From assembly GCA_027924585.1 (NCBI GenBank), contig BSBM01000007.1, forward strand, positions 5,782,001 to 5,846,000: 64,000 nucleotides of DNA, read 5' to 3'. This document shows positions 50,263 to 61,720 of this stretch, one piece after another; the stretch's first letter is position 1, and each line of letters starts with the position of its first letter. The stretch is from Larix kaempferi. Its lineage: Eukaryota; Streptophyta; Pinopsida; Pinales; Pinaceae. The position numbers and the translations under genes are program-made. The notes beneath the pieces were generated by a model that saw nothing but the letters and a program-made list of their open reading frames with translations, ran no database searches and was not told the DNA's origin.

Positions 50263-52847
50263 TGTAACGTCCCCAGATCACCTAAGTGTCCTTTAGAGGC
50301 GACGGGAGACCCTGATACTTTTTTTTCTCCAAAATGCTTTCATTCACACCTTTCCGCAATTGCATCACCGGATCCGCAATCCGCAACTCTCTTGGATACG
50401 TAATCCGCAATTGCGGGTGAGGAAGGTTAAGCTCCACAACCAGAAATCTCACCTTTCCGCAATTCGCAATCCGCAACTGCGAATCCACAATCCACAATCC
50501 ACATTTGCGGATGCGGAAGTGCAAGATTTTCCCCATCGACAAACTTCCGTTCCGCAATCCGCAATCCGCATTGTGGATGTGGAAACATGGAATTGCCCAC
50601 CGGGAAAACTTACCTTCCGCAATCCACAATCCACAATTGCGGACGCGGGCATGCAGAACCACACCCTTGTAATGGTAACTCCCACACAACTTCTGAGGGG
50701 CATAACTTCCTCATCCTTGGTCCAAATGAGAGAAGGTTGGTATCGTTGGAAATCTCTTGGTGAGCTCTATCCAGTGGTGAAATCCCTGCCCCATCTGAGC
50801 ACTCATACCATGTTAAATTTCCCACTGAAGTTCTATCCATAACTCCACTTAAAAGACTTAAACCTTATTCCCGCCAGGGTTCTGCTCCACTTCTACCAAA
50901 TCTTTTCTCCTTCATCTGGTTCACAGGGTGCCTATTCTCCTGATCACAGTCCTGACTGGACTAGACTGCATCTCTTAGCCTTGAACTTAGCCATATTCAT
51001 CAAGGGGTAACATATGTAAGTACAACATAGTATAAAAAGGCAACATGCAAAAGCATGCTCAATAACTCATGTAGGAGGGTCCATACATCCCTAAACACAA
51101 GTATACTGAAGCATTATCCACCCTTCAAAAGGGAATTATACTTAGTCTCTTTCCTCAAGCATGAATATCAATGAATACCAGCATAATACTGAGAAGCAAG
51201 GTCCAGGAGTAAAGCAATGGCATGCCCAAAACATAATACATAATACATAATACATAATACATAATACATAATACACAATACTTGGGCATTCAGCCCTATT
51301 AACCAACTGAACCAAATCATACACTTGACATATACACACACACTTCTAACATGCATCTAGCATTCATCATGGCACCACATCAACTTAAATACAAGTTTAG
51401 ATACAAGGCATAAGTATATAGCCCTACTCATACAAAGCTTCCTATTGCTCCACTTCCATATAAATTCATTCAATCCATAATTAGTATGTAATAAGGATAG
51501 CCATAAACACATGAGACATCTTTATTCAAAACACCAAAAGACACTTATCTTTTAATAGAAAACCACCAGGAAACCAACTATGGACTGTAATGTTCCATCC
51601 CAACCATAGATCTTTGCCTAGCCTCTATTATTTCAGCAATCAGAGATCACCCCTGAGCTGGGGCTATGTATCCACTAAGGAGTATCACTTAGGCTCACTC
51701 ACAGCATTGGTCCACAGTCCCTCAAGGCATTCAGCACACAGTGGTTGTCAAACAAGTGGGAAGGCAGGGACTGAGTTCACTAACTCATTGAGTTCAACCA
51801 TAGGGATACAAGCATATTCCTTTGGCCTCAGACAACTCAGGAACCCCCATCACCTCCACTCTCAGTCTGAGTAAGGTCCCCTTCTCTGCTACACAGTCCC
51901 TTAGGTGCCCCTTCCCTCAACACTGATCTAGGAAAGTGTGGCTAGTCTTGAATTTTAAACCAATGGATACTAGAACTTGTTGGTTCCACTATCGACCTCT
52001 AAGGTAGGGTCTTCTGGGTATTACTCGGCTTTGCGATTCCAATCCCCGGGTTCTCACAGATTCTCTGCACCGTTCAAGCTTCGTAATTCCTCTCAGGTTC
52101 ATACCGCTTGGTCACGAGTAGACTGGGCTCACACACACCATTTCTATGGCTATCAACTCTCTGGTATTTTTCTATTACATAAGAAAACGCGACTATCTTC
52201 AGGATTCCACCCAATTGGCCCTGCGTATGCAGGAATGTATGAGCCTCGTTCCCCCTCTCTGTGGATCAATGGATCGTGAATGGCTAGTGTGTGAATGGAT
52301 CGCCGATGTCCAAATGAATGTGGTGGATGTTTCCTTCCACCCACGGTAGTCAAACAGGCTCTGCCGGTTTCCAGGTGTTGAGTGCCTTCCAGGACAAGCA
52401 ACCAGAGTCATGCTCTGCCATACAAAATCGCAGGCATGCTCCATACTCCATCGGCTTCAGCAACAGGGTTCTCAACCACCCTCTGCAACCGCATTAATGT
52501 CAGCAGGGAGTTCGAATGAGTTCACAGTCGAACATGTGGCAACATGGGAAACCAATCCCATAACCCCCTCACCTCTCCCTAGTGGATACATAGCCCTATT
52601 TCTCACGTTGCCTCCATAGCTAGTCCCTTAGTTGTTTTATTGCAATGTTAATATTTACATCAATTACATTTCTTCATGGCTTAACAACCCATGAATAACC
52701 AGCTGTCAATTACTTGCATATGCAACTAAAACCTAAACATCCACTAGTGGGGCCTTGGCCTTGAGCTCCACACTAGGGTGACACACATTGTATACAACAT
52801 TTACATTGAGGCCAATAACCATAAGAGTCAAAATAGGGGTACTACAA
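50263..52847 (-). repeat. 3' LTR of the LARD-like element (left copy, 2,585 bp)
   Basis: It aligns with the right LTR over its whole length except for about 436 bp (near 50947-51382) present only here, plus smaller indels. A region at 50340-50650 is built of the heptamer ATCCGCA and variants. A short TAATACA(TAATACATAA)-like run lies at 51232-51280. Confidence 0.92.
50340..50650. repeat. ATCCGCA heptamer clusters in the left LTR
   Basis: CCGCAATCCGCAA-type runs recur at several spots, separated by unique sequence. The partner region in the right LTR is 59685-59965, where the copy number differs. Confidence 0.8.
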
Positions 52848-52848
52848 C

Positions 52849-52866
52849 TCCCCCTCCCTTAAAATA
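52849..52866 (-). other. polypurine tract of the LARD-like element
   Basis: The plus strand reads CTCCCCCTCCCTTAAAA; on the minus strand this is a purine run ending GGGAGGGGGAG, one base from the LTR start TGTAGTACCCC. Confidence 0.85.
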
Positions 52867-53013
52867 ACACCGTCCTCGGTGTTCCAATACTTAGGATTAC
52901 ATTTACAATTTATACATGTCCAAAATTACAAAAATGTTTCAGGTTTGCCCCTGCATTGCATCCTTTTACTTCGAACTTCCAGGACCAAGTCCCTTGTATT
53001 CCACAAGCTGCTC

Positions 53014-53448
53014 CTACTTGATTTGATCTCCTAGTTGCTCCATAATCCTGGAAACTCTGTGGTTTCTATCTTTCTTGTTGCTTCTTGTTGGGCGGTTGCG
53101 GAGGCAATGATCTCCTCCACATTTCCAACATTTCAGTGGCTGCTTTATCTTCTCCTGCTCAATTTCCTTCGAGTCTTCCTTCCTGGAACGTTTCTGAGTG
53201 GGTTGATTGGATGAATGCCTCTTCATTGATCAACTGTCCTTTCCACTGCTGATGGCTTCTAGAATGCTTTTTGCCTCCCTTTGCAGGCAAACAGAGTCCT
53301 GCAAAACCTGGTGGCTCATCTCATTCTGTTGCCTTTGCAGCTTGAGCATCTCCCCAAGATGTCCTTGGGTCTTGGCAATGGTTTGAAGCAGACTCTCAGC
53401 CAAATCCAACAACCTCTGGTCTGATGCCATGGTCAATGTGCACAACAA
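53014..53448 (-). pseudogene. small gag-like frame: coiled coil plus zinc-knuckle remnant
   Basis: The minus-strand frame begins MLCTLTMASDQRLLDLAESL, with a likelier start at the second methionine (53430). It has a heptad-rich stretch through MLKLQRQQNEMSHQVLQD, one in-frame TGA at 53227-53229, then a basic segment KKRSRKED-like and CWKCGGDHCLRNRP, a knuckle CX2CX3H that has lost its final cysteine, and ends QLGDQIK. It sits just upstream of the purine tract, at the far end from the primer site. The gag-like reading is inferred from coiled coil, basic region and knuckle. Confidence 0.6.
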
Positions 53449-53499
53449 CCCACACTTTGCTTGCTAGCACCACTGGTCTTATAACAGCTGCAACCAATT

Positions 53500-54400
53500 G
53501 CTTTCAATTTCTCACCTGTGAATTCATCATTGCAATTTCTGTTAGGCCAAGCATAATATAAACATTAAGATCAGTCAATTCATTGCCCAATTGACATGTG
53601 TAGTCCATGCTTTATCCATGAGACTTTCACACTTTCCATGTTTTCCCAACATACACATGAACTCATTCGTGTTCATCATTTCACGGGGAATTTATTAATT
53701 CAACATTCACAATTATTTCAGCAATTAACACAATCATTTCAAGTCATGACATGCATCAAACAATTTTCTGTTTTTATAAATCCATCAATAAAAAGGAAAG
53801 AGAGAGTAGTAAGAGTTTTCCCCTCTTAGTCTTGTTCCATTCTGGAACCCACACCACCACTGTGGTTTTCATGCTCTTATCCTCTTTCACTTCAACGTGA
53901 ATGCTTGACTTGCCCTTTCTTGTCTATGACACTTAGTGTCTAAGGTCCGTCTAAGGCTTTTCAACCAGGGAACCCTTCCCCATTGTTTCCCACATAACCT
54001 TTGGCTGCTAGGACCTACATAAGTCCACTAGCACCATTTTACTCATTGTTGCTCATGCTGAGCTCTCTAGGACAGTTCTAGGACAGTCCGATGTCCACAT
54101 GCATCCTTAAGATGCCTTCATAGTCCTTGCTTCCAGCAATACCTACACTCGAACATTGAATAAATTCACATGTTTAGTTTATTTTCATAGGGTTTATCTT
54201 TAAGCAAGAGTTTAAGAAATCATAATCAAATCACATACACACGTATATTCATATTAAATAAGCAATAAGCTGCAAACCAAATACTTAGCTATATTGGATG
54301 TCTTCACTCTATTCCACAGGCTCCTTCTTTGTTTTACAAGCCTTGGATCACTTGTGGGGTGGATGTTTGGCCAGCACACATGCTGCTCCACAACATCATT
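53500..54400. other. LARD interior, no recognisable gene
   Basis: Noncoding sequence; short frames only, none with a motif. Confidence 0.5.
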
Positions 54401-54409
54401 CAAATAGGC

Positions 54410-54540
54410 AATGCCAAGCCAGTATGCTGACTGAGTTTATCAGGCATCCCATTTAGCAATATGCCAAGCTAGTACGCTGACTGGGTTTATCAGGCATTCC
54501 AAAAATCAGTATGCTAAGCTAGTACGCTGATTGGGTTTAT
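54410..54540. repeat. about 60-bp tandem repeats in the LARD interior
   Basis: Three units share GCCAAGCYAGTAYGCTGACTG and GGTTTATCAGGCAT, leading directly into the 41-bp array that follows. Confidence 0.75.
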
Positions 54541-54564
54541 CAAGAATTTGTAGCGCCCAACTAG

Positions 54565-54840
54565 TTACTCTTTGGATTTACCAAGCATTTGTAGCTCCCA
54601 TCCAGTTACTCTCTGGATTTACCAAGCATTTGTAATGCCCATCTAGTCACTCCCTGGATTTACCAAGCATTTGTAGCGCCCATCCAGTTACTCTCTGGAT
54701 TTACCAAGCATTTGTAGTGACCATCCAGTTACTCTCTGGATTTACCAAGAATTTTTAGCGCCTATCTAGTTACTCTCTGGATTTACCAAACATTCGTAGC
54801 GCCCATCCAATTACTCTCTGGATTTACCAAGCATTTGTAG
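54565..54840. repeat. 41-bp tandem array, seven units
   Basis: Units start at 54565, 54606, 54647, 54688, 54729, 54770 and 54811. The core words are TTACTCTCTGGATTTACCAA, GCATTTGTAGCGCC and CATCCAG. The period is exactly 41 bp, and the last unit is partial. Confidence 0.92.
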
Positions 54841-54849
54841 CCCTCTCTG

Positions 54850-57196
54850 GGTCCTTGCTTCCTGCACTGACCAAGGTTTCCAACAAGAAATAATAGTGTA
54901 TCAGCTTAGTTGTTAGAAGGCTTATACCTGAAATCTTCATTATTCCAAACAAGAATAAATGAAATTGAATACTTATCTATCTTGTGCATTTCCTCTCTGG
55001 TCCATAGGGTCCTGCTTCGCTTTCGCAAGCCTTGGGATCGCCTATGGACTTGGATGTTTGGTCAACACACATGCTGCTCCACAACATCAATTAGTTTATA
55101 GTTCCCAACCAATACACCTTCACACCGACTGGGTTTACCAAGCACTTCGTGGTTCCCAACCAGTCCCATACCTGGTTGGCCCAGTCCCATACCTGGTTGG
55201 CCCTCTCCATTGCCGAGCCAGCACATCTGTCTGGGCCTTCAGCCAATGGAAGGAAACTGCGCCACCGACCATATAGGTCAAGGCTCTACTACTCTGCCTC
55301 AGGCTTGCATCAACCTTTCACACGTTCCACAACCCTTCATGCATATAACACCCTTCCCCACAACCCCTCACAACAACCTTTTCACTTTGCTTCTTCAGTG
55401 TGCGGCACCAATTGCATTTGTTCAAGCTGTCAACACAAGCTGGATAAACAAGCTCATCAATGTTGCTGCTCCAAAATTGTAAACATATTTCATAACATTC
55501 ACTATCAACTATTGAAACACCAGGAATGAGTCCATTCCCTTAGGGCGTAATCAATATTGACAATCCTAACATAACCCAGCACCAGAAAGGTGTGCACCTC
55601 TCACTGATGTGTGCCATGTAGGCCCCTAATCATACTCAAGCAGTCTTCCATAATGGAAATAAAATCAAAACATGCTCTGCATAGTAAGTCTAACAATTCT
55701 ACATGCATATATGTATCAGCCAGGGTTACAAAACACTTATCCATTTGCAGATGTAGTCTCTTTTTACTTCTGAGGAATGGGGGATCCCTTATTTGAGTTA
55801 ACAGTCCCTCGGTTTTCCATCCCATTTTCTTTTTACATTCCGTAACCCACACATGTCTCCCTGACATAATATTTACTATCTCAATCGCATGGTTTACCTC
55901 ATGCAGTTCAGTTGAGATATCATCAAGATTCACAATGGCGTTTCACTCGAAACCCATTTCCAAAGCATGGAATCCTTCCCATGAAGTTTGGCTTCTGCAG
56001 GCCATCACATATGGTCTTCCTGCAATGTGTCTTCCTGGCACACTTATCAAATATCCAAATAGTCATCAGCATTTAACAATCGTATTCAAATATGATTTCC
56101 ATGTCCAGTCAATGGCATTAATAATTGAATTCAAACATGAATTTACAGTTTGTTCCCTACAGAATTGATTTGTTTACCCAAGAGACCATTCTCATATTGT
56201 CCGGCCCTTGTACATGGTAGATTTCAGTCTTCGCTATGGTCTTACCCACATTGCCATACCCAAGACATTTCTACCTGAAATCTTATCCCAACAATCAACT
56301 CAAAAATTTAATTGCAGCCATATCATTTTTATGTAACTCTGTCCTTCCAACAAAGCACTCTGGTAGTCCTCTCATCGTGGCTACCTTTGTGCAACCCTTC
56401 TCCTGCATTCACAGTAGCTCATGAAATGATCTCAGAATTACCACTAATTTATCATTCCATCTATTATTTATTTGTAATGATCATACATCACAACCATGCA
56501 TTCACACAATGCATCTCAACATGTGCACCCACACCTACGCATGCACATTTACAACATTTACACAAAATTTTCATGTGCATTCACTTCATGCAACCACAAG
56601 TTTACAAATATTCTAATGCACACTTACCATTCCAAACACATATGGCCCTTACTTGCTTAGTTATTAAACTCATAACCAATCTATGCAAATGGCATGATGT
56701 AACTTCATATGAATGCATTCTAACATTTAAATAGTAACCTGGTAGAAGGTCCTTTGCCCTTACTACTCCATACCTTACCATGCCATGGTAGTATGGCATT
56801 CACATCAAGTGCATTCAACCATACATGCATACTAGCTCATGATTATAAGGTATGGTTCAAGGGATTCTTACCCAAACCCTTCAACACTTGTATCATCATC
56901 ACAAACAAATCATACTTGCATGGTTCCCATGAGTATTCTTGATGTTACCTAGTCAGCTTCGCTTCAAGGATTACACAGTCCTTTCACCAATCTTGATGAT
57001 AACAGATCTGCTGCACCAACCTTTGTTCATAAGTTTATTGGTCACATGCAACAACATCATCAACATTTTCAACCAGGATTCAACCACAACAATTGTCATT
57101 AGTGGTTTATTGCATATGTAAAACATCACTAGCTTTACCAATCTACAATTCTCATATTCATGTACTATGCAATATCTAGCAATATGTCTACTAGTG
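54850..57196. other. LARD interior, no recognisable gene
   Basis: A perfect 20-bp duplication CAGTCCCATACCTGGTTGGC lies near 55163-55202. A minus-strand frame of 110 codons at 55601-55933 has no recognisable domain. Otherwise nothing was identified. Confidence 0.5.
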
Positions 57197-59219
57197 TGTA
57201 ATGTCCCTTGTTAGGAATTTTATTAAAATGGCAATTTTTCACTTTTTTCCCTAGTTAGACCTTTGACTAGTTTTGATCTCTAGGTTCCAAATTTGCCCCA
57301 AATAATCCCAAATCTTCTGAGAAGGTATATGAATGATATTAGAACATAAATATGTGTTTTAGGGATGCCTTTGTACCTTTAAAACACTTCTGCAAATACT
57401 CTTTCAATTCTGGTCAATGTAGGTAACTTTACTAGTGATTTCCCTTTGACTAGTATTGGTCTCTAGGTCTCGAATTGACTCCAAATGCCTTCAAATCTTC
57501 AAGGAAGGTGTATGAATGATATTAGGGATTGAATATGATGTTCAGGGATAACATATGGACACCAAAAGACCTCTGTAAACTCTCTTAAGATTCTGGACCA
57601 AGTATGCAATTTTACTAGTAATTTGGGGTTCAAATCCCCCTAAGGTAAGTACTGAAAATGGCTTCCCAAATGCCTCCAAAACCACTCAAATTTATGAACA
57701 GAGGTATGGAATGTGTTAAGTATGTTATTAAGGTCTCATATGCACCATTAATGGTTTATTACAACTGTTCTCACCCTCTCCCATTCAACTGCAAAAATCA
57801 CCAATTCGACCCTTGGGGAAATGGCACTATTTCTTCTCCCAATGCAATTAAACTGAGTAAAAATACTTCAAATGATCAAGTACAGTACATGAAACTTGTA
57901 AAATACATCCATGACAGTCCATTAATCACAAATTCATCATAGAATCATCCATTCATTCGAAATCATCATCAATACATTGGTTCACAACAAGGTAGTGGGG
58001 AAATGACATTGTTCTTCCATTAAAAATGAGATTTATACATTTCTACTTGGAATTTCGACCTGAAACTTTTTGGAGATGAAGAACAGAGTATTTACTTCAT
58101 ATTACAAAAGAAATGGGGCATTAAAAGCTTCCCCAAAGAGTACAATAGCTCACCAAAAACGCCCTCCCTCAAGGATCAAGAATATGCCATCAAAACTGGA
58201 AATGGTTGAAGGAGTGAGCTGCAATAGAAGAAACCATGAGCTGACCTGTAGCTTACACCTACAAATAAAGACTCCATTAAAGCTCCAAATGAAAGGTCTG
58301 AATGGCCTTTCCAATTACCAACTTGGATGGGAATCTTTCACCCTCGAAATTGGCTAAGGCAAGAAACTAGTCATCCACTAGTTCTCCCTCTTCACAAATG
58401 CAATTGCAAATTCTAAAAATGATCAAAAGCCATTCTCATACTTCATTTCTACATTTTATAACCAACATTATCCTTCTAAGGGTCGAAATCCTCTCAATAG
58501 ATTCAATAGATTTCCATTTAGGAAATATTCCACATTTGCCACTTGTCTCCTAGTTCCAACCTTCCATCTTCTCCCAAATTCGATTTTGAGTCTCTTTGGC
58601 TTCTCCAACTCCTAAATTCGCCTTCTTTGAGCCTATTTTTTGGGGCTGACATGTCATATTGGTCAGATGTCAGAGATCAGGTCTGCAATTTGTCATCGTT
58701 GTCATAGATGCTCCATCATTGGTGTCATAGGGGCTAGGCAATCTAGCCCAAGTGTCCACAAACTTCCACTTTGACTCTTTATCTTCCATGGAGGTTACCA
58801 ATCCTTCCCAATTCGACCTAATATGCTCAATGACATGTGTTATGACTTACCAACTCACCCAAGAGTGTTCACATTCCCATTAATTCGAATTTGCAAAAGA
58901 GAGATACCATGTATTATGAAAAATCAAGCTAGTGTGGGTCCCACATCCTCCATATGTCTCCAAAACCATTTGTCACCTAGGATTTCTCTTGAATTTATTT
59001 ATTCACTCTATTAATTAAATACTTGAACCCTTCTAATGTCTAAACATCATTTACTATCCCCCTTATTCCAAATCCCAAAGCTTCCACCCCAAACCTAGGA
59101 AACTAGTAATTTCCCTCCTTGGCAATTATTTGACCCTTAACATCAATTTTACAAACTCTAATGAACATGGCTAATGTGATTAGGCCATTGTGACCCAATT
59201 CCAAATTTGGGACATGACA
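57197..59219. mobile_element. solo LTR nested in the LARD interior
   Basis: The 2.0-kb segment starts TGTAATGTCCCTTG and ends TTTGGGACATGACA, so both ends have TG..CA and near-mirror terminal words. It is flanked by TAGTG at 57192-57196 and 59220-59224. There is no primer site, purine tract or coding sequence, so it is best read as a solo LTR left by recombination between two LTRs. Inside, an imperfect duplication of about 183 bp starts near 57262 and 57445 (TTTGACTAGT). The strand is uncertain. Confidence 0.75.
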
Positions 59220-59224
59220 TAGTG

Positions 59225-59580
59225 CATATTCATTCCAATTTATCTAATCATCTTGCATTTTTAGCATCTTCTATGATATTATTTTCTGTATATACAATCA
59301 TAAAATATAACGCAAGATTAGAATGGGGTTAAGGAATTCTCCCTCCCAATTCCCTTTCATAGCATCGAATTCTTCTTCCATGTAATAGCTGGTCCAATTG
59401 CATGGCCCGGTCAGCCTTCCATAGCTCTCTTGGAGCACTGTAACAACTCTCATTGAACCAGGTTCACATGCTTGCTGCTCATGTTGCTTTCAGAATCTGT
59501 GGTCAAGTCCAACTCGGCCTCTCTTGGACTAACCTGTAAGCTCGTACTTCGGCCCATGCAACCCCAATGCTGTAACTGAA
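59225..59580 (-). other. LARD leader next to the primer site
   Basis: This is the untranslated sequence directly downstream of the primer site on the minus strand. No gene was seen. Confidence 0.5.
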
Positions 59581-59592
59581 GCTCTGATACCA
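59581..59592 (-). other. primer binding site of the LARD-like element, tRNA-iMet type
   Basis: The plus strand reads GCTCTGATACCA, the complement of TGGTATCAGAGC, three bases from the LTR end. Confidence 0.9.
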
Positions 59593-59595
59593 CTT

Positions 59596-61715
59596 TGTAA
59601 CGTCCCCAGATCACCTAGGTGTCCTTCATAGGTGACGGGAGACCATGATACTTTTTTTTCTCCAAAATGCTTCCATTCACGCCTTTCCGCAATTGCATCA
59701 CCGGATCCGCAATCCGCAATCCGCAACTCTCTTGGATCCGCAATCCACAATCAACAATTGCAGGTGCGGAAGGTCAAGCTCCACAACCGAAAAAATTACC
59801 TTTCCGCAATCCGCATTTGCGGATGCGAAAGTGCAAGATTTTCCACATCGACAAACTTCCATTCTGCAATCTGCAATCCGCAATCCGCATTGCAGATGCA
59901 GAAATGCAGAATTTCCCACTGGGAAAACTTATCTTCCGCAATCCGCAATCTGCAATTGCGGATGTGGGCATGCAGAACCACACCCCTACAATGGTAACTC
60001 CCACACAACTTCTGAGGGGCATAACTTCCTCATCCTTGGTCCAAATGGGACAAGGTCGGTACCATTGGAAAGATCTTGGTGAGCTATATCCAGTGGTGAA
60101 ATCCCCGCCCCATATGAGCACTCATACCATGTTAAACTTCCCATTGAATTTATGTCCATAACTCCACTTAAAAGACTTAAACCTTATTCCTACCAGGGTT
60201 CTGCTCCACTTCTGCCAAATATTTTCTTCTTCATCTAGTCCACAAGGTGCCTATTCTCTTGATCAACTTAAATACAAGTTTAGATACAATGCATAAGTAT
60301 ATAGCCCTACTCATACAAAGCTTCCTATGCTCCACTTCCATATAAATTCATTCAATCCATAATTAGTATGTAATAAGCATAGCCATAAACATGAGACATC
60401 TTTATTCAAAACACCAGAAGGCACTTATCTTTTAATAGAAAACCACCAGGAAACCGGCTATGGACTGCAACGTTCCATCCCAACCATATATCTCTGCCTA
60501 GCCCCTATTATTTTAGCAATCAGAGATCACCCCCGAGCTGGGGCTAAGGAGTATCACTCAAGCTCACTCACAACATTGGTTCACAGTCCCTCAAGGCATT
60601 CAACACACATTGGTTGTCAAACAAGTGGGGAGGGAGGGACTGAGTTCACTAACTCATTGAGCTCAACCATAGGGATACAAGCATATCCCTTTGGCCTTAA
60701 ACAGCTCAGGCACCCCCATCACCTCCACTCTCAGCCTAAGTAAGGTCCCCTTCTCTACTACACAGTCCCTCAGGCGACCCTTCCCTTAACACTGATCTAG
60801 GCAGGTGTGGCTGGTCCTGACTTCTAAACCAATGGATAATAGAACTTGTTGGTTCCACTATCGACCTCTAAGACAGGGTCTTCTGGGTATTACTCGGCTT
60901 TGCGATTCCAATACCAGGGTTCTCACGAATCTCTGCACCGTTCAAGCTTCGTAATTCCTCTCAGGTTCATATCGCTTGGTCACGAGTAGACTAGGCTCAC
61001 ACACACCATTTCTATGGCTATCAAATCTCTGGTATTTTTCTATTACACAGGAAAACGTGACTATCTTCAGGCTTCCACCCAATTGGCTCTGCGTATGTAG
61101 GAATGTATGAGCCCCGTTCCCCCTCTCTGTGGATCGATGGATTGTGAATGGCTAGTGTGTGAATGGATCGTCAATGTCCGACTGAATGTGGTGGTTGTTT
61201 CCTTCCACCCACAGCAATCAAATAGGCTCTGTCGGTTTCCAGGCATTGAATGCCTTCCAGGACAAGCAACCAGATTCATGCTCTGCCATACGAAATCGCA
61301 GGCATGCTCCATACTCCATCAGCTTCAGCAACAGGGTTCTCAACTACCCTTTGCAACCGCATTAATGTCAGCAGGGAGTTCGAACGGGTTCACAGTCGGA
61401 GATGTGGCAACATGGGAAACCAATCCCATAACCCCCTCACCTCTCCCTAGTGGATACACAGCCCCTATTTCTCACGTTGCCTCCATATCCAGTCCCTTAG
61501 GTGTTTTATTGCAATGTTAATATTTACATCAATTACATTTCTTCATGGCTTAACAACCCATGGATAATCAACTGTCAATTACTTGCCTATGCAACTAAAA
61601 CCTAAACATCCACTAGTGGGGCCTTGGCCGTGAGCTCCACACTAGGGTGACACACTTTGTATACAACGTTTACCTTGAGGCCAATAACCATAAGAGTCAA
61701 AATAGGGGTACTACA
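59596..61715 (-). repeat. 5' LTR of the LARD-like element (right copy, 2,120 bp)
   Basis: It matches the left LTR with many point differences. It lacks about 436 bp: the junction lies in GATCAACTTAAA near 60263, where the left copy has ATCA at both edges of the missing stretch. Confidence 0.92.
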
Positions 61716-61720
61716 TCAAA

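Larger units (their letters stand above)
50263..61715 (-). mobile_element. LARD-like LTR element with long LTRs and little coding capacity
   Basis: Two long direct repeats (50263-52847 and 59596-61715), both starting TGTAACGTCCCCAG and ending GGGGTACTACA, are flanked by TCAAA. The primer-site complement GCTCTGATACCA abuts the inner side of the right LTR, and a purine tract on the minus strand abuts the left LTR, so the element runs leftward. The 6.7-kb interior encodes only a short coiled-coil and zinc-knuckle-like frame, with no protease, RT or integrase. It also holds tandem repeats and a solo LTR. It must have depended on another element for enzymes. Confidence 0.9.

Noticed and set aside
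50282-50842. Long frames over ATCCGCA heptamers (also at 59632-60161) as proteins
   Set aside because: They are translations of a simple repeat inside LTRs and are open in several frames.
54565-54840. 41-bp array as a CRISPR-like array
   Set aside because: Units are directly tandem without unique spacers, and the setting is a plant LTR element.
55601-55933. 110-codon minus-strand frame in the LARD as a gene
   Set aside because: No domain, no conserved neighbour and no sign of selection can be seen; kept only as a note in the interior description.
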